Below are positions 1 through 14,194 of a stretch of 64,000 nucleotides of DNA, in pieces. The DNA lies in the NCBI GenBank assembly GCA_020746875.1, contig JAGTJL010000007.1, positions 1,612,001 through 1,676,000 on the forward strand. The letters are read 5' to 3'. Source of the stretch: Rhexocercosporidium sp. MPI-PUGE-AT-0058 (taxonomy: Eukaryota > Ascomycota > Leotiomycetes > Helotiales). Numbering within the stretch: the stretch's first letter is position 1; every line of letters starts with the position of its first letter. The position numbers and the translations under genes were made by a program. Below the pieces are notes generated by a model. That model was not told the origin of the DNA. It saw only the letters and a list, made by a program, of their open reading frames with translations, and made no database searches.

Positions 1-379
1 TCGATCTCCGATTAGTAGATCGAAATTAATAGATCGAAAATCGAGCCACTTACCTTACTCTGGCGAGCAGATCGTCGTTTTGCTATGACGATTCTGGCGG
101 AGCGCTTGGAGACACTTATAGTGTCGAAGGGAGCAGTTGATTAGTTGATTAATTAATAGATTAATTAAGTGGTAGATCGAGAGCAGTCGATCTGTGTGTT
201 GTCGAGTTTTTATAGGTTCAGGTTTAGTAGGAAAATCGTTAGTTTATGTAATCAGGTTGTTTGCCTGATTATCGCATATAAGTGAATTTGTTTGCTTAAT
301 TCTTTCTTATTATTTGCTCTCGCTTAATACAGCTAATTATAATAGCAGTAGCTTATTACTGTTAATTGCCTGGGGGGTA
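1..379 (+). mobile_element. 3' tail of an LTR retrotransposon that starts outside the window
   Basis: No coding frame was recognised. A polypurine tract (TGGGGGGTA, 371-379) sits immediately before a TGTC-starting LTR, which is the arrangement at the 3' end of a plus-strand LTR retrotransposon. The first 200 bases repeat the motif AGATCGA several times and are less AT-rich than what follows. The body of the element would lie to the left of the window. Confidence 0.4.
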
Positions 380-565
380 TGTCGTATAAGCACGGGCAGC
401 TACTCTCTTAGTACTGCACGTGACCTAATTAAGTTTTGCTATTATAAACCGCCTTCAGGAGAATAACTATCTTCTCCTGATTCTTGGAGCTTAAAGAAGA
501 ATAATTAATCACTTCAATTTAATTACAACTGCTCACAATGCTTTAATCCACTTTTACACCACAAT
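380..565 (+). repeat. LTR starting TGTCGTATAAGCACGGG, copy 1
   Basis: This follows the polypurine tract directly. An inverted copy lies at about 16270-16461, where similarity begins at exactly the same TGTCGTATAAGC end. That shared sharp edge supports an LTR end. The right edge is less certain: similarity fades after about 560, near CACCACA. Differences between the copies are mostly C/T and G/A. Confidence 0.5.
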
Positions 566-3259
566 AACTTAATTAATATCGTAAGTTAGCTTTTTAATAA
601 TAGGAATGACTTCTTCTTAAATATGCCTTTTTTAATTTAATTTAAGACAAAGTACCGAACTCTTCTTAAAGACGTCGTCGATCTCTTAAGCTAAAAAATT
701 ATCTTTATATTTTATAAGCTTAGGGCAAGCTATAAAGTTAAGCCCTTTAAATTATGCCGCTAAAGAGGGAGTTTTATTATTACTCGACTTAAGTCGAAGA
801 CGGTCGACTTAAATAATTTATATAAATAATACTTTTTCTTTAATTAACGTGTTAATTTCCCGCTCGACTTAAAGTAAGCCTTTTATTTTAGCGTATATTT
901 TATCGAAAGATTATATATTTTTTATATTAAAAGTATTATTATTCTTTATAAAAGTTCCGGCCTTCCGCCTTAAGTGCTTAAATAAAGCCGCCAGAAACTT
1001 TATAATTATTTATCGTTTTATAATAATTTTCTTTTATATATAAGCTCGATTAACCTTTTTAAAAGCTTAAAAAAACTATTAAAATTAAAATTTAAAAGTA
1101 TTTTTTATAATATATTTAAAGTTATTAAAAAAAAATTTAAGTTTTAAAAAGTATAATAATATTATTTAAGGTCAAACGTTCGGTATTCTTTTATAACTTT
1201 TTTAATTAACTTTTAATAAGTGCTATTAAAGAAGTCGGGGAGCTACTCGATGTTTTAACTTACTTTAAGAGTGTAATAGTTTACGACGTATTATTTCTTT
1301 TCGGCGTCGTCTATAATGCCTCGAGCCGTAAAAAGCTGCTTTAAGGTCTTAAAGAACTTAATAATATTATTCCCGTTAAAATATAAGTAATTAAAGGTGT
1401 TTAAGGTTAATATGGCTTAAGCTATTACGAAATGAGGAGGTCCTTTAGTAAAGTCCGTAATAAGTTATATAACTTAAAATATAGGCTATTAAAACGTTAT
1501 ATTATTAAAGGTAAGTTTATAATAATAATTATTTAAAGCCTTATTTATTTTATATAATATAAAGGTTTTAATAAGTTTATATTATTCTGGCGTAAGTCGT
1601 ATTAATTAAAAAGCTTAAGCGAAAGTGGCTTAAGCCTAAAGCGGTATTATATAGCTTATATTAGCGGGGTTAAGTTTCCCTTGCTTTAAAGGCAAATATA
1701 ATATAAATTGAGGGTATATAAATTAAATAAGTATTATATAAGCCGATAAAACTTAAGGGGCGGCCTAAGCTCTTATATTAAAGCTTTTTAAATGGCTACT
1801 ATTTTAATTATAATTGAATATATTTTGTCGTAAGTTGTTATCGCCGCTTTTATTTTTTTTTCTTTCTTTTATTAATAATTAAAGTATTATTTATAAGTGT
1901 TCTCGGTGGTTATAATAAGGTAAAGCTAATAATTCCAGCGATATTAAACTTCATTAAAGGTTTAATAGGCACAAAAGTAAAAGAGCTTATAAAGCCTATA
2001 AAGCCAGTCTTAATAATAAAGTAGTCTATAGTCGAGGTCGCAGAGCTTCCTCGGGTTATAGAAAAGTTATTAATAAGTCGTTTAAGCTCTTTGTCTTTTA
2101 AGTTACCGTTAAAAGCGTTATTTTTAATATCGTTTTCAAACATAATTAATTTTTTTTAATAAAATTAATAATTTATTAAAGAGTAAATACGCTTAATGTT
2201 ATTAATAAAAAAGTAAAAGATATAATATATTATATTAAAAAAGGAAGAATATACGAGCTCGAGAAAATAAAAGAAATATATAAATAAAATATTAAGTTAA
2301 AAAGCCTATAGCTTTAAGCTCCTCCCGAAGTAATAAAACCCGAAAGACGCCGAAATCTAAGCCTTTTATTTTTATAATAAACGAACGTATAAGCTTAAGT
2401 AAAGTAAATAAATCTCGTTAAATATTAAAGCTTTATTATTATTAAAGTTAATTTTAACGTAAAATGACTTAAGACCAAAACTAATTAAAAAGGCATAAAG
2501 TAAAACCCTATATACCTTTTTATTAAGCTTTATCTCGCTAGCCTAAAGTAGGCCCTTAGCGGAAAAAGAAAAAGAAAAAAGTAATAAATACGCCTATTAA
2601 AAGTGCGATTAACGTTAAAATTTGCCGAATTTATTTTAAATAGTTTACTTTTCGTTTTTTAAAATATTAAATATACTTTAATATTGGTTAAGGCGTTTTT
2701 AATAGCGTAATCCGGCTATTTTCGGTCCGACTTTTTTAATATTAATGTTTTACGTATTAAAACTGGCTTTTTTAATAGTTTAAGTACTCTTATATTAAAA
2801 GTAAATAGTTTTCCTTCAGACTTCTTGTGCTTCTCGTTATATTATAAGAAACTGTCGAGGTGCCGTATTTGGTTTTACTTTAAGGGCTAAGAAATCTCTA
2901 AGTAAATAGGTTTATATTAATTCGAGTACTTGTCGGTTTCAGTCTTTATAATTAATATAAGGGGCCTTTAGGCTTCTTTACGTACCTTACTTTAGCTTTT
3001 TTATTTACTCTTTACGTCGGTTATTAAAATATATAAAAAGGAAAACATTAAGTATATAATAAGAAAATAATAAAGCAAGTGCTAGAAGGTAAACGTAAGA
3101 AATACTTATTTAATAAATATTAAAAATATCACATATTTAAAGAGTATAGTTTATTAAAGAAGAGGAGAGGTATAGTTTAAATAAAAAGGAAAAGTTATAA
3201 TAATAAAAATCGTTATTATCGTTAAAAGATTTTGCCTTAAAGGCTATCTTAAATACAAT
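566..3259 (-). mobile_element. RIP-degraded retrotransposon sequence with a gag-like relic on the minus strand
   Basis: The stretch is very AT-rich with stops in all frames. Reading the minus strand across about 1480-1180 gives a broken frame with a gag-like pattern: an F/YFNGNN-type segment, then a charged helix ending in a YVVNYYTLK-type segment. This resembles the N-terminal gag region of fungal LTR retrotransposons in which a FDG-x-N motif precedes an acidic helix. A 77-codon open stretch at 1910-2143 (minus) is not recognisable. The assignment is weak and the element limits are not defined. Confidence 0.35.
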
Positions 3260-5556
3260 AAGATGCAGTTTAATTACGTGACAAATGGGCCTCTGAGGTC
3301 AACCCTACCACAATATTATTAAGTTAATAAGTGGTATTAATAACGAAATGCTTAATAAAGGCAATATAAGCGAAAAGTCGCCTATCGACTAATTAAAGGG
3401 CGAGAAAACGAATTTTAAAGACGAATCCGACTTATTTATATAAGAGCTCCTTTAAACGCTAAAAGCTAATAAGAGGCTTAATATAACTAGCCCGGAAATG
3501 CCTAAAGCGCCTATTAAAAGGCTTAAAAAGAATTATTCGAGCTAGGAGCTTAACGTCGTAATTAGAAACGCTAGTACTAGCGCCAAAGACTTTAATCCTT
3601 TAGAAAATCAGTTAGTAATACATTTAAGCTTTAATACGGCTATTCGCTAATTAAATAACTAATTAATTAAAAAGGAAAAAAAGCTTTTTTTATTTATAAA
3701 AACGTTAAAAGACTAGCTTTTATAGCTTTAATAAGCTCTAAAATAAACGAAGATTTAAAAAAAGAGTTAATAAAGCTACTTAAAGAGTTAAAGGCTAATA
3801 AAATCGTTATTAAACGAGAAAAAGGCCTTTAAATTTACGAGTCTAAAAGCCTTAAAAAAGCTATGGCCTCTTTATATAAAGACTATTAATTAAAAGCTAT
3901 AGAAAAAAAAGCTAATTCCTTAAAAAGTCACAAGACTTAAGAAATAATATTAAGAGACGCTAGTAAGGCCTATAAGCCTTTAAAGATTAAATAAGTATAT
4001 AAAATTAAAGAATCACTTAATTTCCTCGAATTCAAAGCTAAATTCGTCGTTAAAGGATTCGAGTAACTTTATGGCCGTAATTACGTAAATACTTTTGCTA
4101 GCGTAGTAAAACAAATGGCTTAGCGACTTATATTTGTCTTAGCGGTCCTTTACGGTTGAGTTATATAAAAAGTTAATATAATATCGACTTTTATATAAAG
4201 TAATATTAACGTAAATACTTTATATATAATGCCTCTTAAAGGCATAAACGCCTAAAAGTACGCTAGTAAATTACTCCTGCTTAATAAAGCCTTATATAGG
4301 CTAAAATAGTTAGCTAGGCTTTAGTTTATTACGCTAAAAGAAGTCTTAATTTAAAAACTCGGTTTTCAAGCCTTAATTACTAAGAATTACATTTTAATTA
4401 ATAAGGAGTAATAACTTATAATCTTTATTTACGTAAACGACTTAATAATAATTAGCCTAAGCGTTAATAATATTAAATCCTTTATTAAAAAACTTAAAAA
4501 GCTCTTTAAATTAAAGGATTTAAGGCTAATAAAGGACTATTTAAGTATAAATATTTAATATAACCTAAATAAAGGTTATATAAAGCTAAGCCAAGAGTGC
4601 TATATTAAGAAAGTGCTAGCGCGGTTTAATATAACCGACTGTAAGCTTAAAAATATATTAATATATTTAAAGGTTAAGCTAGAGCCTAATCTTAATTAAG
4701 TTAAAAAGGAGGAAATAAATTAATATCAGCAAATTATAGGCTGCCTTTTGTTTCTTACGTTAGCGACTAGACCTGATATTTATTACTCGGTTATAAAGCT
4801 CGCTCGATTCGCTAATAATCCTAGCGCCGATCACTTAATTGCCCTTAAAAACGTGCTTAAATACTTAAAAGGATTAAAAAAGCTAAAGCTAATTTACGAA
4901 AAAAGCTCTAGTTAATATATAAGCGGCTATTGCGACGCCGATTATGCCGAAGACATTAGTACGGCTAAATCGACTAACGGCTTAAGCTTTTACTTAGCGA
5001 GTTATTTATTTAATTAAAAAAGCAAGCTTTAAAGTATTATAATTTAAAGCACGACTAAGGCCGAATATATAACTATTAATTCGGCTTTTAAAGAAGCTAT
5101 TTATATAAAGCAGCTTTTAACCGAATTAGGCTATTATATATAAGAATAATTTCCTATTTATACGGATAATAACGGCGCTCTTTTATTAATTAATAACTCT
5201 TAATTTTACGAAAGGACTAAGTATATTACCGTTAAATATTATTACGTTCGCGACTTTATAAATTAAGGCGAAATAGACTTAATTTATATAAAAGGGTTTA
5301 AATAAAAGCCGACGGCTTTACGAAGCCGTTAAATAAGCTTAAATTCATTGAATTCATAAGGCTTTTAAGACTAGCCGAATAGGGCTAAAGCGAAGGAAAT
5401 AAAATTGTAATTTGTATTTTTCTCTTTTTATAACTGGCTTATCTTCTGTAAAAGGTTATTTTATGTATTTATTTTATTTTTGTAAATATAAGCTCTACTT
5501 TAAAGCTAGCTTATATATAAGCTTATAAAGCTATTACGTCACTTATTAAGAGGGCG
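3260..5556 (+). pseudogene. Ty1/copia pol relic: reverse transcriptase and RNase H, heavily RIPed
   Basis: Plus-strand reading through many stops shows the copia reverse transcriptase and RNase H in order. A segment of the KAKFVVKGFEQLYG type lies near 4040-4075. The YVDDL catalytic core (here YVNDL, D to N) is near 4430. The RNase H motifs CDADYAED (near 4930), STTKAEY (near 5050) and YTDNNGALL (near 5160) follow. Most stops are TAA or TAG at positions where Gln or Trp is expected, which is the RIP signature. The 5' end (gag, integrase) is not recognisable. The element ends at the LTR beginning at 5557, next to a purine-rich GAGGGCG. Confidence 0.8.
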
Positions 5557-5867
5557 TATTAAATTTGACTTCGGTAACTCGTGTCAATTCTACCTTAAAA
5601 TAGCCGAAGGAGTTTCTATTACTTACGCGGCCCGGAAATTACCTTTGTATTCCGGGAAATTACGCTTGTATTTAATTACGTAGCTCGTATAAGCTACGTA
5701 ATTAATTACGTAGGCGTAAAAGCTTCTAGAGAAGCTATTATTTTATATATAACTACTGAAGAGCTCTTCTAGCTCTTTAAGTAAATAAGCAAAGCAATTC
5801 TTTCTTTTTAATCACGTGTCCTCACCTACTGCGCTTCCTCTTCCTGATTGGCTCGCCTATTCTCACA
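5557..5867 (+). repeat. copia 3' LTR (family copy 1)
   Basis: This 311-bp stretch begins TATTAAATTTGACTTCGG (probably TGTT before RIP) right after AGAGGGCG and ends CTATTCTCACA. A second copy lies at 28031-28351 with the same ends, so the limits are well supported. It contains a palindromic ATTACGTAGC/GCTACGTAAT tract near 5680-5705. It follows the copia RNase H relic in the expected orientation and is called its 3' LTR. Confidence 0.75.
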
Positions 5868-6788
5868 CAAACTATCTTTAGTCATTCCCGTACGTAAAGT
5901 GCAATTTAAACTATTATATTAAACTCTTATTTATAAAAGGCGAGCTTTTAAAATAATATTAATATTAAAGCCTTTAACGACTGCGACGTTCGAGAGAGTT
6001 AAATCGCTTATATTTAATCTATTAAGGCCGTAGAAAATACTTTTAAAAACTTAAATACCGCGGCTTTTAATTATTAAGCTTAACGTTCCGGCTTTAACGC
6101 TATTATTTATAATAAATTTAATAAAGCTTTTAAAGATAAAAAAAAGCTTTTAAATTTATTAAATAAATAACAGCTCCGTTATCGAATAAAGTACTCTTTA
6201 CGAGCGGATAGCAATTTATATTTATAATAGCGTATACTCCCGTAGTAGCGAGAGCTTCGTCGAGAAATTCAGGGCTTATAAAATAAGCTTAAACGTTTTT
6301 AAGATATTTTACTTTTATTAAAGTAATTAATTTTAAAATTACAAAAGCTATTAATGCTTAAGTAAGAAAGGAATTACCTAAAGGCGGTCCAAAAGCTAAT
6401 TACGTTATTAATAATATATTCTTATTAAGTTTAATAATTTCTCGGCGGAAGTTAAGGAAGTCGCTTTTTAATCGGAGTCGAGTCTTTTTAATTTCCTTTA
6501 TTAATAATAAGTTTTTGAAATTGCTCGCCGTCAAGCCTTCGTAATAATACCGCAGTTTATAATAATTAATAACCTTATGGCGGTAAAAGCGATATTTATA
6601 CGGGCAAGTATTTGTCACGGTCCGTGTATTTACTCGGTGTAAATATAAGGGGTTATATTAATCTTAATAATCGAGAAGTAAGTGTATTACGTATAATAAA
6701 ATAAATAATAATTAATATAATTAAGATATTATTTTTAATTAAATATAAGCTTTTATTTAATAATAAACGTATTAATTTTATATAAAAC
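5868..6788 (+). other. AT-rich unassigned stretch
   Basis: There is no intact gene. A plus-strand reading over about 5980-6420 has few enough stops to suggest a decayed protein rich in Lys, Asn and Leu. Its start is vaguely like the helix-turn-helix N-terminus of fungal pogo/Fot1 transposases, but there is no diagnostic motif. The 72-codon minus-strand frame at 6400-6618 is not supported. Confidence 0.3.
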
Positions 6789-6793
6789 CTTTA

Positions 6794-7051
6794 TATGACA
6801 ATAGGTGCACTTAGGAGCTTCTCAACGAGTCAGGGAATCTAGGGGTTTAAAGGTAATTAAGTCATACCGAGTCGGACTAATACTAAAGGGGTTTCGAAGG
6901 AGCTTATATATATGAACTCATATTCCCTTTATTCCCTCTTTCCTTCTTTATCTTTTTATTTCCTTTGTATTAGACTTATTAACTTTCGATAACCTTAATT
7001 AAAGTATTATTATATACTTCTTATATTATTCTCTTAGCTAGTTTCGTTACA
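6794..7051 (+). repeat. 5' LTR of the Gypsy element
   Basis: It starts TATGACAATAGG and ends TTTCGTTACA. Compared with the 3' LTR it is the same length and differs almost only by transitions, in both the C-to-T and G-to-A sense. The TG start has become TA, which is why the edge was set from the CTTTA target duplication. Confidence 0.9.
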
Positions 7052-8619
7052 TTAAATAAGAAGATTACTCTTACTAAAGACGGCTTTATAATACTTTATT
7101 AAAGATTTAATTATTAATATTTTAAAAAGTTAAGATTTTAAAGATTTCTTAATAATTAAAAACTAGGGTTTAATTTAATACTTCGTAATTAATAACGCCT
7201 AAAGTAGTTTTCGCTGACTACGCTTTAAATAACCCCCTTCGCATAAAGGCCGCTGTAAACAGATTTTAAGGAAGTGTTTTTATTATATTTAAAACCTTAT
7301 TATTTAAGTATAAAACCCCCCCGAATCTGCCTCAAGTCAAATACTTATTTTTATTAAGACTTATTATATTTTAATTAATTATTAGAAAACCTATTAAATT
7401 AAGTCCTTTAATTATTACGACCTCCTTAGGGGCGCCTTTTAATTTAAAAATATTTATTACCTCGCCCCTTAAAATTAACGTCGTTACTTAAAAAAATAAA
7501 GGTAAAGCTTAGGACAACATAAACTATAATAACCTTAACGTTTTAAAGGGACTTTTTTAAGTCGTTAATAATTAAACTAAAGACTAAGTAAATAAATAAA
7601 AAGAACTCTAATTTAACTTTATTAAAATTAAAGCTATATTTATAGCCTTTACTACCCCTTGGCCTAATTTAATACGACTTAACGATAATCTTAAAGAAGA
7701 CTTTATTCTTTTTAAGCCTTTTAAACCACTTTAGAGTCGCTCACGAACCCTTACTCTTCCTTTACTTTAATTAATGGAATTTAATAAAGGTTTACTAAGG
7801 GGTTATGCCTCTTTTACTCCTAGAGCTCATTTAGGCTCGTTTCGGCCTCTTAAGATTTAATTAACGAAAAAGATTACTTTATTAAATAATAGTTTAAACT
7901 TTTTATTTAAATAGTAACGTGCTTTAATTTAAGACCGCTTAAAAGTTAACGTTAATTTTTACTTAACGGAAAGAGCTCGTCGTGCTCTTGTTTAAAGATT
8001 AATTATTAAAACGACACAATTTTATTTAAAACCTTAATACCTTTCGGAAACTTATTTCTTTAAGACTGTTAAAAAAATAATTATACTTTTAAAATCTTAC
8101 TTCTTAACCGGCCATAAAGTAGACGAGTTCCGGTCTGCTTTTTATAATTTATATATAAACTCTTATTTTAAGAAGACTTTTACTAAGTTTAAAATAAGAT
8201 TTTAAAGCGTTATTATTTAAGGTAGCGTCGCTAAATTAAAATAATTCTTTTATATATAATAAAAGCTCTTTCTTAAGTTATAAAACGAGACTTTTATTAT
8301 TAAGTTAACTTAAGAGAATAATTATAATAAAATAGTTTCCTACCTTATCTCGCTAAACTCAAAGAGCCGCCGGAATTATATATTTAACTTAAATTTCATT
8401 TTAACTCGTACCTCGAATGTAACCTAAAAGCCGTCCGGTTCGGGTCAGACTACCTCTTTTACTTAAACGCTTACTTAAAGAATTACCTTTACTTATTAAT
8501 TTTCTTTTATTTTGTTTTAACGCTCTTTTACTTTTTAATAATAATTTATTTCCTTTTTACCGCGTTAAAACTTTATATATTTAAGGCCTTAGACTTTTAT
8601 AAGCGACAATTTAATTAAG

Positions 8620-8661
8620 TGTTATAATTACGGTAAATTTAATTATTATAAAAGCGACTGC
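8620..8661 (+). pseudogene. gag zinc knuckle relic
   Basis: One open frame of 14 codons reads C-Y-N-Y-G-K-F-N-Y-Y-K-S-D-C. The usual CCHC knuckle is CX2CX4HX4C. Here the second Cys and the His are both Tyr, and each change is explained by a single C:G to T:A transition (TGT to TAT, CAT to TAT). Confidence 0.7.
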
Positions 8662-9899
8662 CTTAAGACTCTTAAGGTTTAACTCGTAAATAAAGAAATT
8701 AAAGAAAAAGGCGTAAAACTAAAAGAAAAATAAGAAAAGTTATTAAAAAAATAAATAAAGAAAAACAAGGAGGCCTAAGGAAAGACTCCTTCTTAAGTCT
8801 ACGTAAATATGATTTATTAAAGCTTAATTTAAACTCCTTTATAAAAGAAAAGTAATTCTTAATCTCTTATACTATTAATATAAATAAATATAACGTTATA
8901 CTTTTCACTTTAGTAAATATTAAAGTAAACAATTACTTTTTTATAAATCGGACCCTTTCCGTGCGCCTTTTAAAGGCCTTAAAAGTAAAGATTCTACTCC
9001 TCCCTTATATTATCTTAATCCGTGGTTTTTAGAATTCTATATAAAGCCACGCCTCTTATTATATACGTCTTTATTTAATAATAGACGGTAAACGCGTATA
9101 TAACTGCCCTTTTGTTATACTTAACTTAAGAAACTAAAATATAATAATTAACGTTAAATAAATAAAACGCTTTCGCGTCAAACTCGATTCGATTAATAAC
9201 CGTCTTATATAGCCCTTCGCATACTTATAAACTCTCCGTTAAACAAAAGAGCTAGTCCTGTCGCTCCCTACTAAGGCTAAAGTAAAAACCACTAATTATT
9301 ACTAATTAAATACTGATCGACGTGACTTAATTATAAACTAAATTAATTAAAGACAATAACATTATTAATTTATTATTAATTATATATAAGTATCGACGTT
9401 ATTAAAGAATCCCTTTAAGGAATAAAAGCCAGAAATAACTTTAAAACCCTTACTATTAAAGCCGGTCGGAAAACCAAAGGCAAAAAAGCCTTATCTACGA
9501 CCACGCCGTCTCTTAAAACTTATTATAACTTTATAAAAAACTCCCTTTTTTATTTATAAAATTAATATAAACGCATTTTATTTTAATATAAAGAATAAAA
9601 ATACTAAATTCTTTATAATTAATATTTATAAAATAAACTAAGTCTTATAAAAAAGATATAAAGAAAAGGATCCGAATACCTTTTAAATCGTAGCCGAAAG
9701 GCTTTTAAAATAATATTAATTTTTTAAAAAAACATTTTCTAAAACGGAATTAAACGTTTTACCACCCTATTAATACTATAATTATAAAATTTAATTAAAA
9801 GCTTTATTACTTAATTCTTATTCTCTCTTATACCGCTAATTAATAAAGAAGTTAAAAATATTAAAAGAATACCTTTTAAAGAATTTTAATAAAAGGTTT

Positions 9900-12620
9900 A
9901 TCGAGACAAGTTAAAGTCCTTTCACTTCTCCCGTCCTTTTTATAAAAAAGAGTAATAAAGGGCTGCGTTTTTATATTAATTACCGTCGTCTAAATGCGCT
10001 AATATAAAAAGACTTATACCTTATATTAAGAATCGACGAGCTCCTCTCCCGCGTGTCGAAAGTTAAAGTGTTTATTAAACTTAATATTTAAACCGCATTT
10101 AATCGCATTTAAATAAACCCCGAGTCGGAAAAGTATACGACTTTTCGTATTAAGTATAGGACTTATAAATATAAAGTATTATTCTTTAGACTTTATAATA
10201 AATTAAATATATATTAACGTTATATAAACGACGTATTATTAAATTATTTAAACGACTTTTATATAATATACTTTAATAATATCTGAATTTATTTAAAATC
10301 GATAGAGGAATATAAAAAACACGTTAAAATAGTTTTAAAACGACTTATAAAAGCTGACTTATAAGTTAATATTAAGAAGTATGAATTCCACGTTACCCGC
10401 ACTAAATACTTAAGTTATATTATAATTATAAAAGGAATTAAAGTCGACTTAGAAAAAGTAAAGCCATTATAAAATTAAAAATACTTAAAGACTATTATAA
10501 TAACGAAGTCTTTTTTAAGTTTTTGCGGTTTTTACCGACAATTTATTCGTAACTTTAAACTTATTATAAAGCCTTTTTCTACGCTTACCTGACCTACGGT
10601 TCCTTAAAATTAAATAAAAAAATATAAAAAGGCCTTTAAAGAATTATAGAATTAATTATTAATTATATAAAAGATTTATTATTTCAACCTCGACTTACTA
10701 ACGCGACTAAAAACCGACGCTTTTAATAAAGTAATTATAGGCGTAATTTCTTAATAATACGTTAACAGACTATAATACCCCTTAGGATTTTATTTTTACG
10801 TCTTAAATGGCCATAAGCTTAATTAAGAAATCTACGACAAAGAATTTTATGTAATTATAAGATTATTTTATAAATGACGTCTTAAACTTATATTTATTCG
10901 GACTAGACTCGAAGTATATTCGGACTACCGATCCCTAAAGTATTTTATAACGACAAAAGTCCTTATAAATAAGTAAGCTTAATAAATAAAATTTTTATTT
11001 AATTTTAATTTTTAAATTATATATACGTTAAGTAAATAAAATTAAAAGGCTAATATTTTCAGTCGGAGAAAGTAAGACTTAAAAGTCTAAGAAAAAGTAA
11101 AGTTAAATAATTAATTTAAAGTCTTACTTACGCTTAACCGCCTTAACCTTAGAATTAATGCGGAGTTAATAAATGAATTTATAATTAATATTATTTTTCT
11201 TTATTTTCTCTCCTCGAAAACGAAAGACGTCGTTAACGATTTAATTTTAAAGCTACTTAAAACCTTATTTAACTTTATTAAAAAGCTTTATTAAGATAAC
11301 CGTAAGTCTCTTATAAAAGAATAGAAGTCTTTACTTAAAGATTATATAATAATAAACGGACTTTTATGTTTTAAAGGCCGTTTATATATATAAAGGAATA
11401 CCCCGCTATATATTAAATTAATTTAAAAGGCTTATAACTAGCCGTATATAGCGCATTTAAATAAAAAGAAGACTTATTAACTTTTTATTCTTAAGTATTA
11501 TTAATTTAGAATAAGTTCGGATTATATTCGGTATATAAGAAATTATAAAGTTTATTAATATTTTTACTTTAAATAAATTAAATAATAAGAGTTTTTATAC
11601 CTTTTACTTATTCCCGTATATCTTATATAACACTTATATATAAATTATAAGGATTTTTTAAAAGATAAATACGGTTTTAATTAAATTTTAATATTTATTA
11701 ATTGCCTCGGAAAGGATTCCGTTATAATTCCTTATTACTAAAATATTAACGCTTATAATACTACTTAATTATTTCTTTAATAAATTTATCGATTTAAACA
11801 CACTTTAAAGACGATTATATTTAACTGCGGCGCTTAATTTGTCTTCTTCTTTTAAAAAGAATTCTGTCGTATTATTAACATTAAAATTAAACTTTCTTAA
11901 TTTATCATAAGAAAATAAATAAATAAACGAAAATTATAAATCGTTATATTAATTAAAAGCTTAAATTATTTATTACTTATTATTAAGATAACTAAAGTAA
12001 GTTAATACCTTTAATCGATAAAACTCAAATATTCTTGCCTTATAAATCTATTAATATAACTCTATATTAACTTAAATTTAATATAAAACCACGCAATAAC
12101 TAAGACTAAAAGACGCCTAAAGTTATTACTTTATTAAAAAAGCTTAATTACGCCGACATAAAGAAGCTAATTTAACGTATAAAATAAGCGTGGAAAATTA
12201 CTAAAAGAAATATATAAGCCGTATAAGACCGTATGGCTCGCGCAACGGACTAAAAACGGAGGCCTATCGATTAAAAAGTCGGAAAAGAAGTCTTTTTATT
12301 AATTAAGAACCTCAAAAGCTACCGTCTTAATTATAAACTTATAAATTAATAAAAGGGCCCCTTTAAAATTTTAAAAAAAGTAAACTACTTTTATAAGTTA
12401 GAATTACTTCTAAGCTTTTAAATACATAATATATTTATATTAAAACTCCTTTTTAAAGACTTAAAAAACCCTTTATTAAGTTAAAAGACGTTAAAACCTC
12501 CTTTAAAAGTTATTAAAAGTTAAAAAGAATAGGAAATCGAGGAAATCCTTAGTATTAAATTATATTATAACGTACTTAAATATTAAGTAAAATAATTAAA
12601 CTATGACTTTAATTTATAAT
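9900..12620 (+). pseudogene. Gypsy pol relic: RT, RNase H, integrase, chromodomain
   Basis: The reverse transcriptase core is readable through stops: a DYR-LN-type segment near 9990, KDLYPLPRIDELL-like residues near 10010-10045, and a catalytic-loop segment in which YLDDIL has become YFNNIR (near 10255-10290). The aspartates changed to asparagine are again G-to-A changes. Integrase zinc-binding and core segments follow. Near 12520-12610 an EIEEIL...LKY-VK-LNYD pattern matches the chromodomain core. It is non-functional. Confidence 0.85.
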
Positions 12621-14194
12621 AATATAATGCCTTTAATTTAATAAAGTCGCCTTATAAATTAAGAGATTTCTATACGGCGCATTTTAATAAACTAAGACTA
12701 CCTTAAAACCTGTCCGAATGGCTTAAAGCTTAAGAATTAAAAGAAGACAATTATAATTATTTAAAAAATAATAAATTATACCTTCCTTTTAAAATAATAA
12801 AACGACGACGTTAATTAATAACTATTTACTTTTTAATTTAAAGTATTAATAGGGCCTTACGATTATACCTTAATAAAGACCTAATCACTAATTTTATTAT
12901 AAACGGCTACTTTTATATAAGGGTTTAAAGAAAGTAACGGCCACAAAAGACTACCGAAACTAATCCGAAATAAGGCCTTTTAATCCTTATTAAAAGGGTC
13001 CTCTTCTTCTCTTAATAAAAGCTTAGTCAACTCGTTATTTAACCTTTTATAAAAAGGGCTAAACTTCTTCTTCTTTTTCTTTTTTTTAATAATAATAATA
13101 GCCGCCTTACGCTTAATATTATTATAACGTATGCGACGACGAGTCACACTTATATCCTTATCCTCATCCTCCTCTCCTTCTCTATTATTAACATTACTAT
13201 TACGGCAAGCTATTTTAATCACCGAAGTGGCGAGGACCCGCGAAAACTTTAATAAGGCCTTTAAGTATTAAATATTAATATTATTTATAATAAACTTAAC
13301 GACTTATAATAACATTATTTAATTATTTAAATATAATATAGCAGAGAGCCCGAGTCTCCTTTAATACCGTAAACCCTAACTCTTTTATAGTCTTAAGCGC
13401 CTCTACAGTCGCCACAAGTAATACCTCGTCGATTAACGAGGCAATAACTTAGACTTCTACATTATTAATAATTATTAATAACGCGTCGTATTCTAAGCCT
13501 ATAAACCACGGAAATTAAAAAGTCAAAAGTATTAATATTAGACTTATTTTAAAGGTTTTTTAAACCTTAACTTACGGGGCAATAAGATCCCTTTTAGACT
13601 ATATAATAAGCACATTTCTTCGAGCCACTCTTATCGAAGTAATAAGAGTGGCCCGACTCTTTTGCCATCTGGCGTACGTAACACACGCAGCAATTGCGGT
13701 AAGCCGCCGCTAAGGCTTTTAATAAGGTTAAAAAAGGCATTATTATAATTAAAATTCGGATTTTATTATAAAAGTCACGGGATTTCACTTATTTATTATT
13801 ATTTATTTATTTTAATTAACTAATTATATATATTAATAATTATATAACGTAAATCGACAATTTAAAGTAACTTACGGAGAAGTATATATTATTAAAAGAA
13901 AAAGAATTAACTCTTTAAAAAGTTTAACGTATATATGCGCTAATATAAATAAATAAATCGATAGCGCTAAGACAATATAATACGATAGGTAACGGACCAG
14001 ATTCGGACGCCTATTTTATTAATTAAATAAATAAAAGCTCGCCCTTTTATAATATATTGTTTATTATTATATAAGACCTCGCTTACGCTCGCGTAACCTC
14101 GCTTAACCTTAAATAAAAGCCCTTAATACCGCAATAATATTAAACTACGACTAATTAAAAATTAAAGATAATCTCTTTTTTAAAAAGGGGGTAA

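Noticed and set aside
5980..6420. Decayed pogo/Fot1 transposase N-terminus
   Set aside because: Only a vague helix pattern, with no terminal repeats or DDE-region residues nearby.
12980..13222. 80-codon minus-strand frame with a poly-Lys stretch
   Set aside because: It lies inside the Gypsy element between pol and the 3' LTR, and is low-complexity sequence without domain, signal or splice support.
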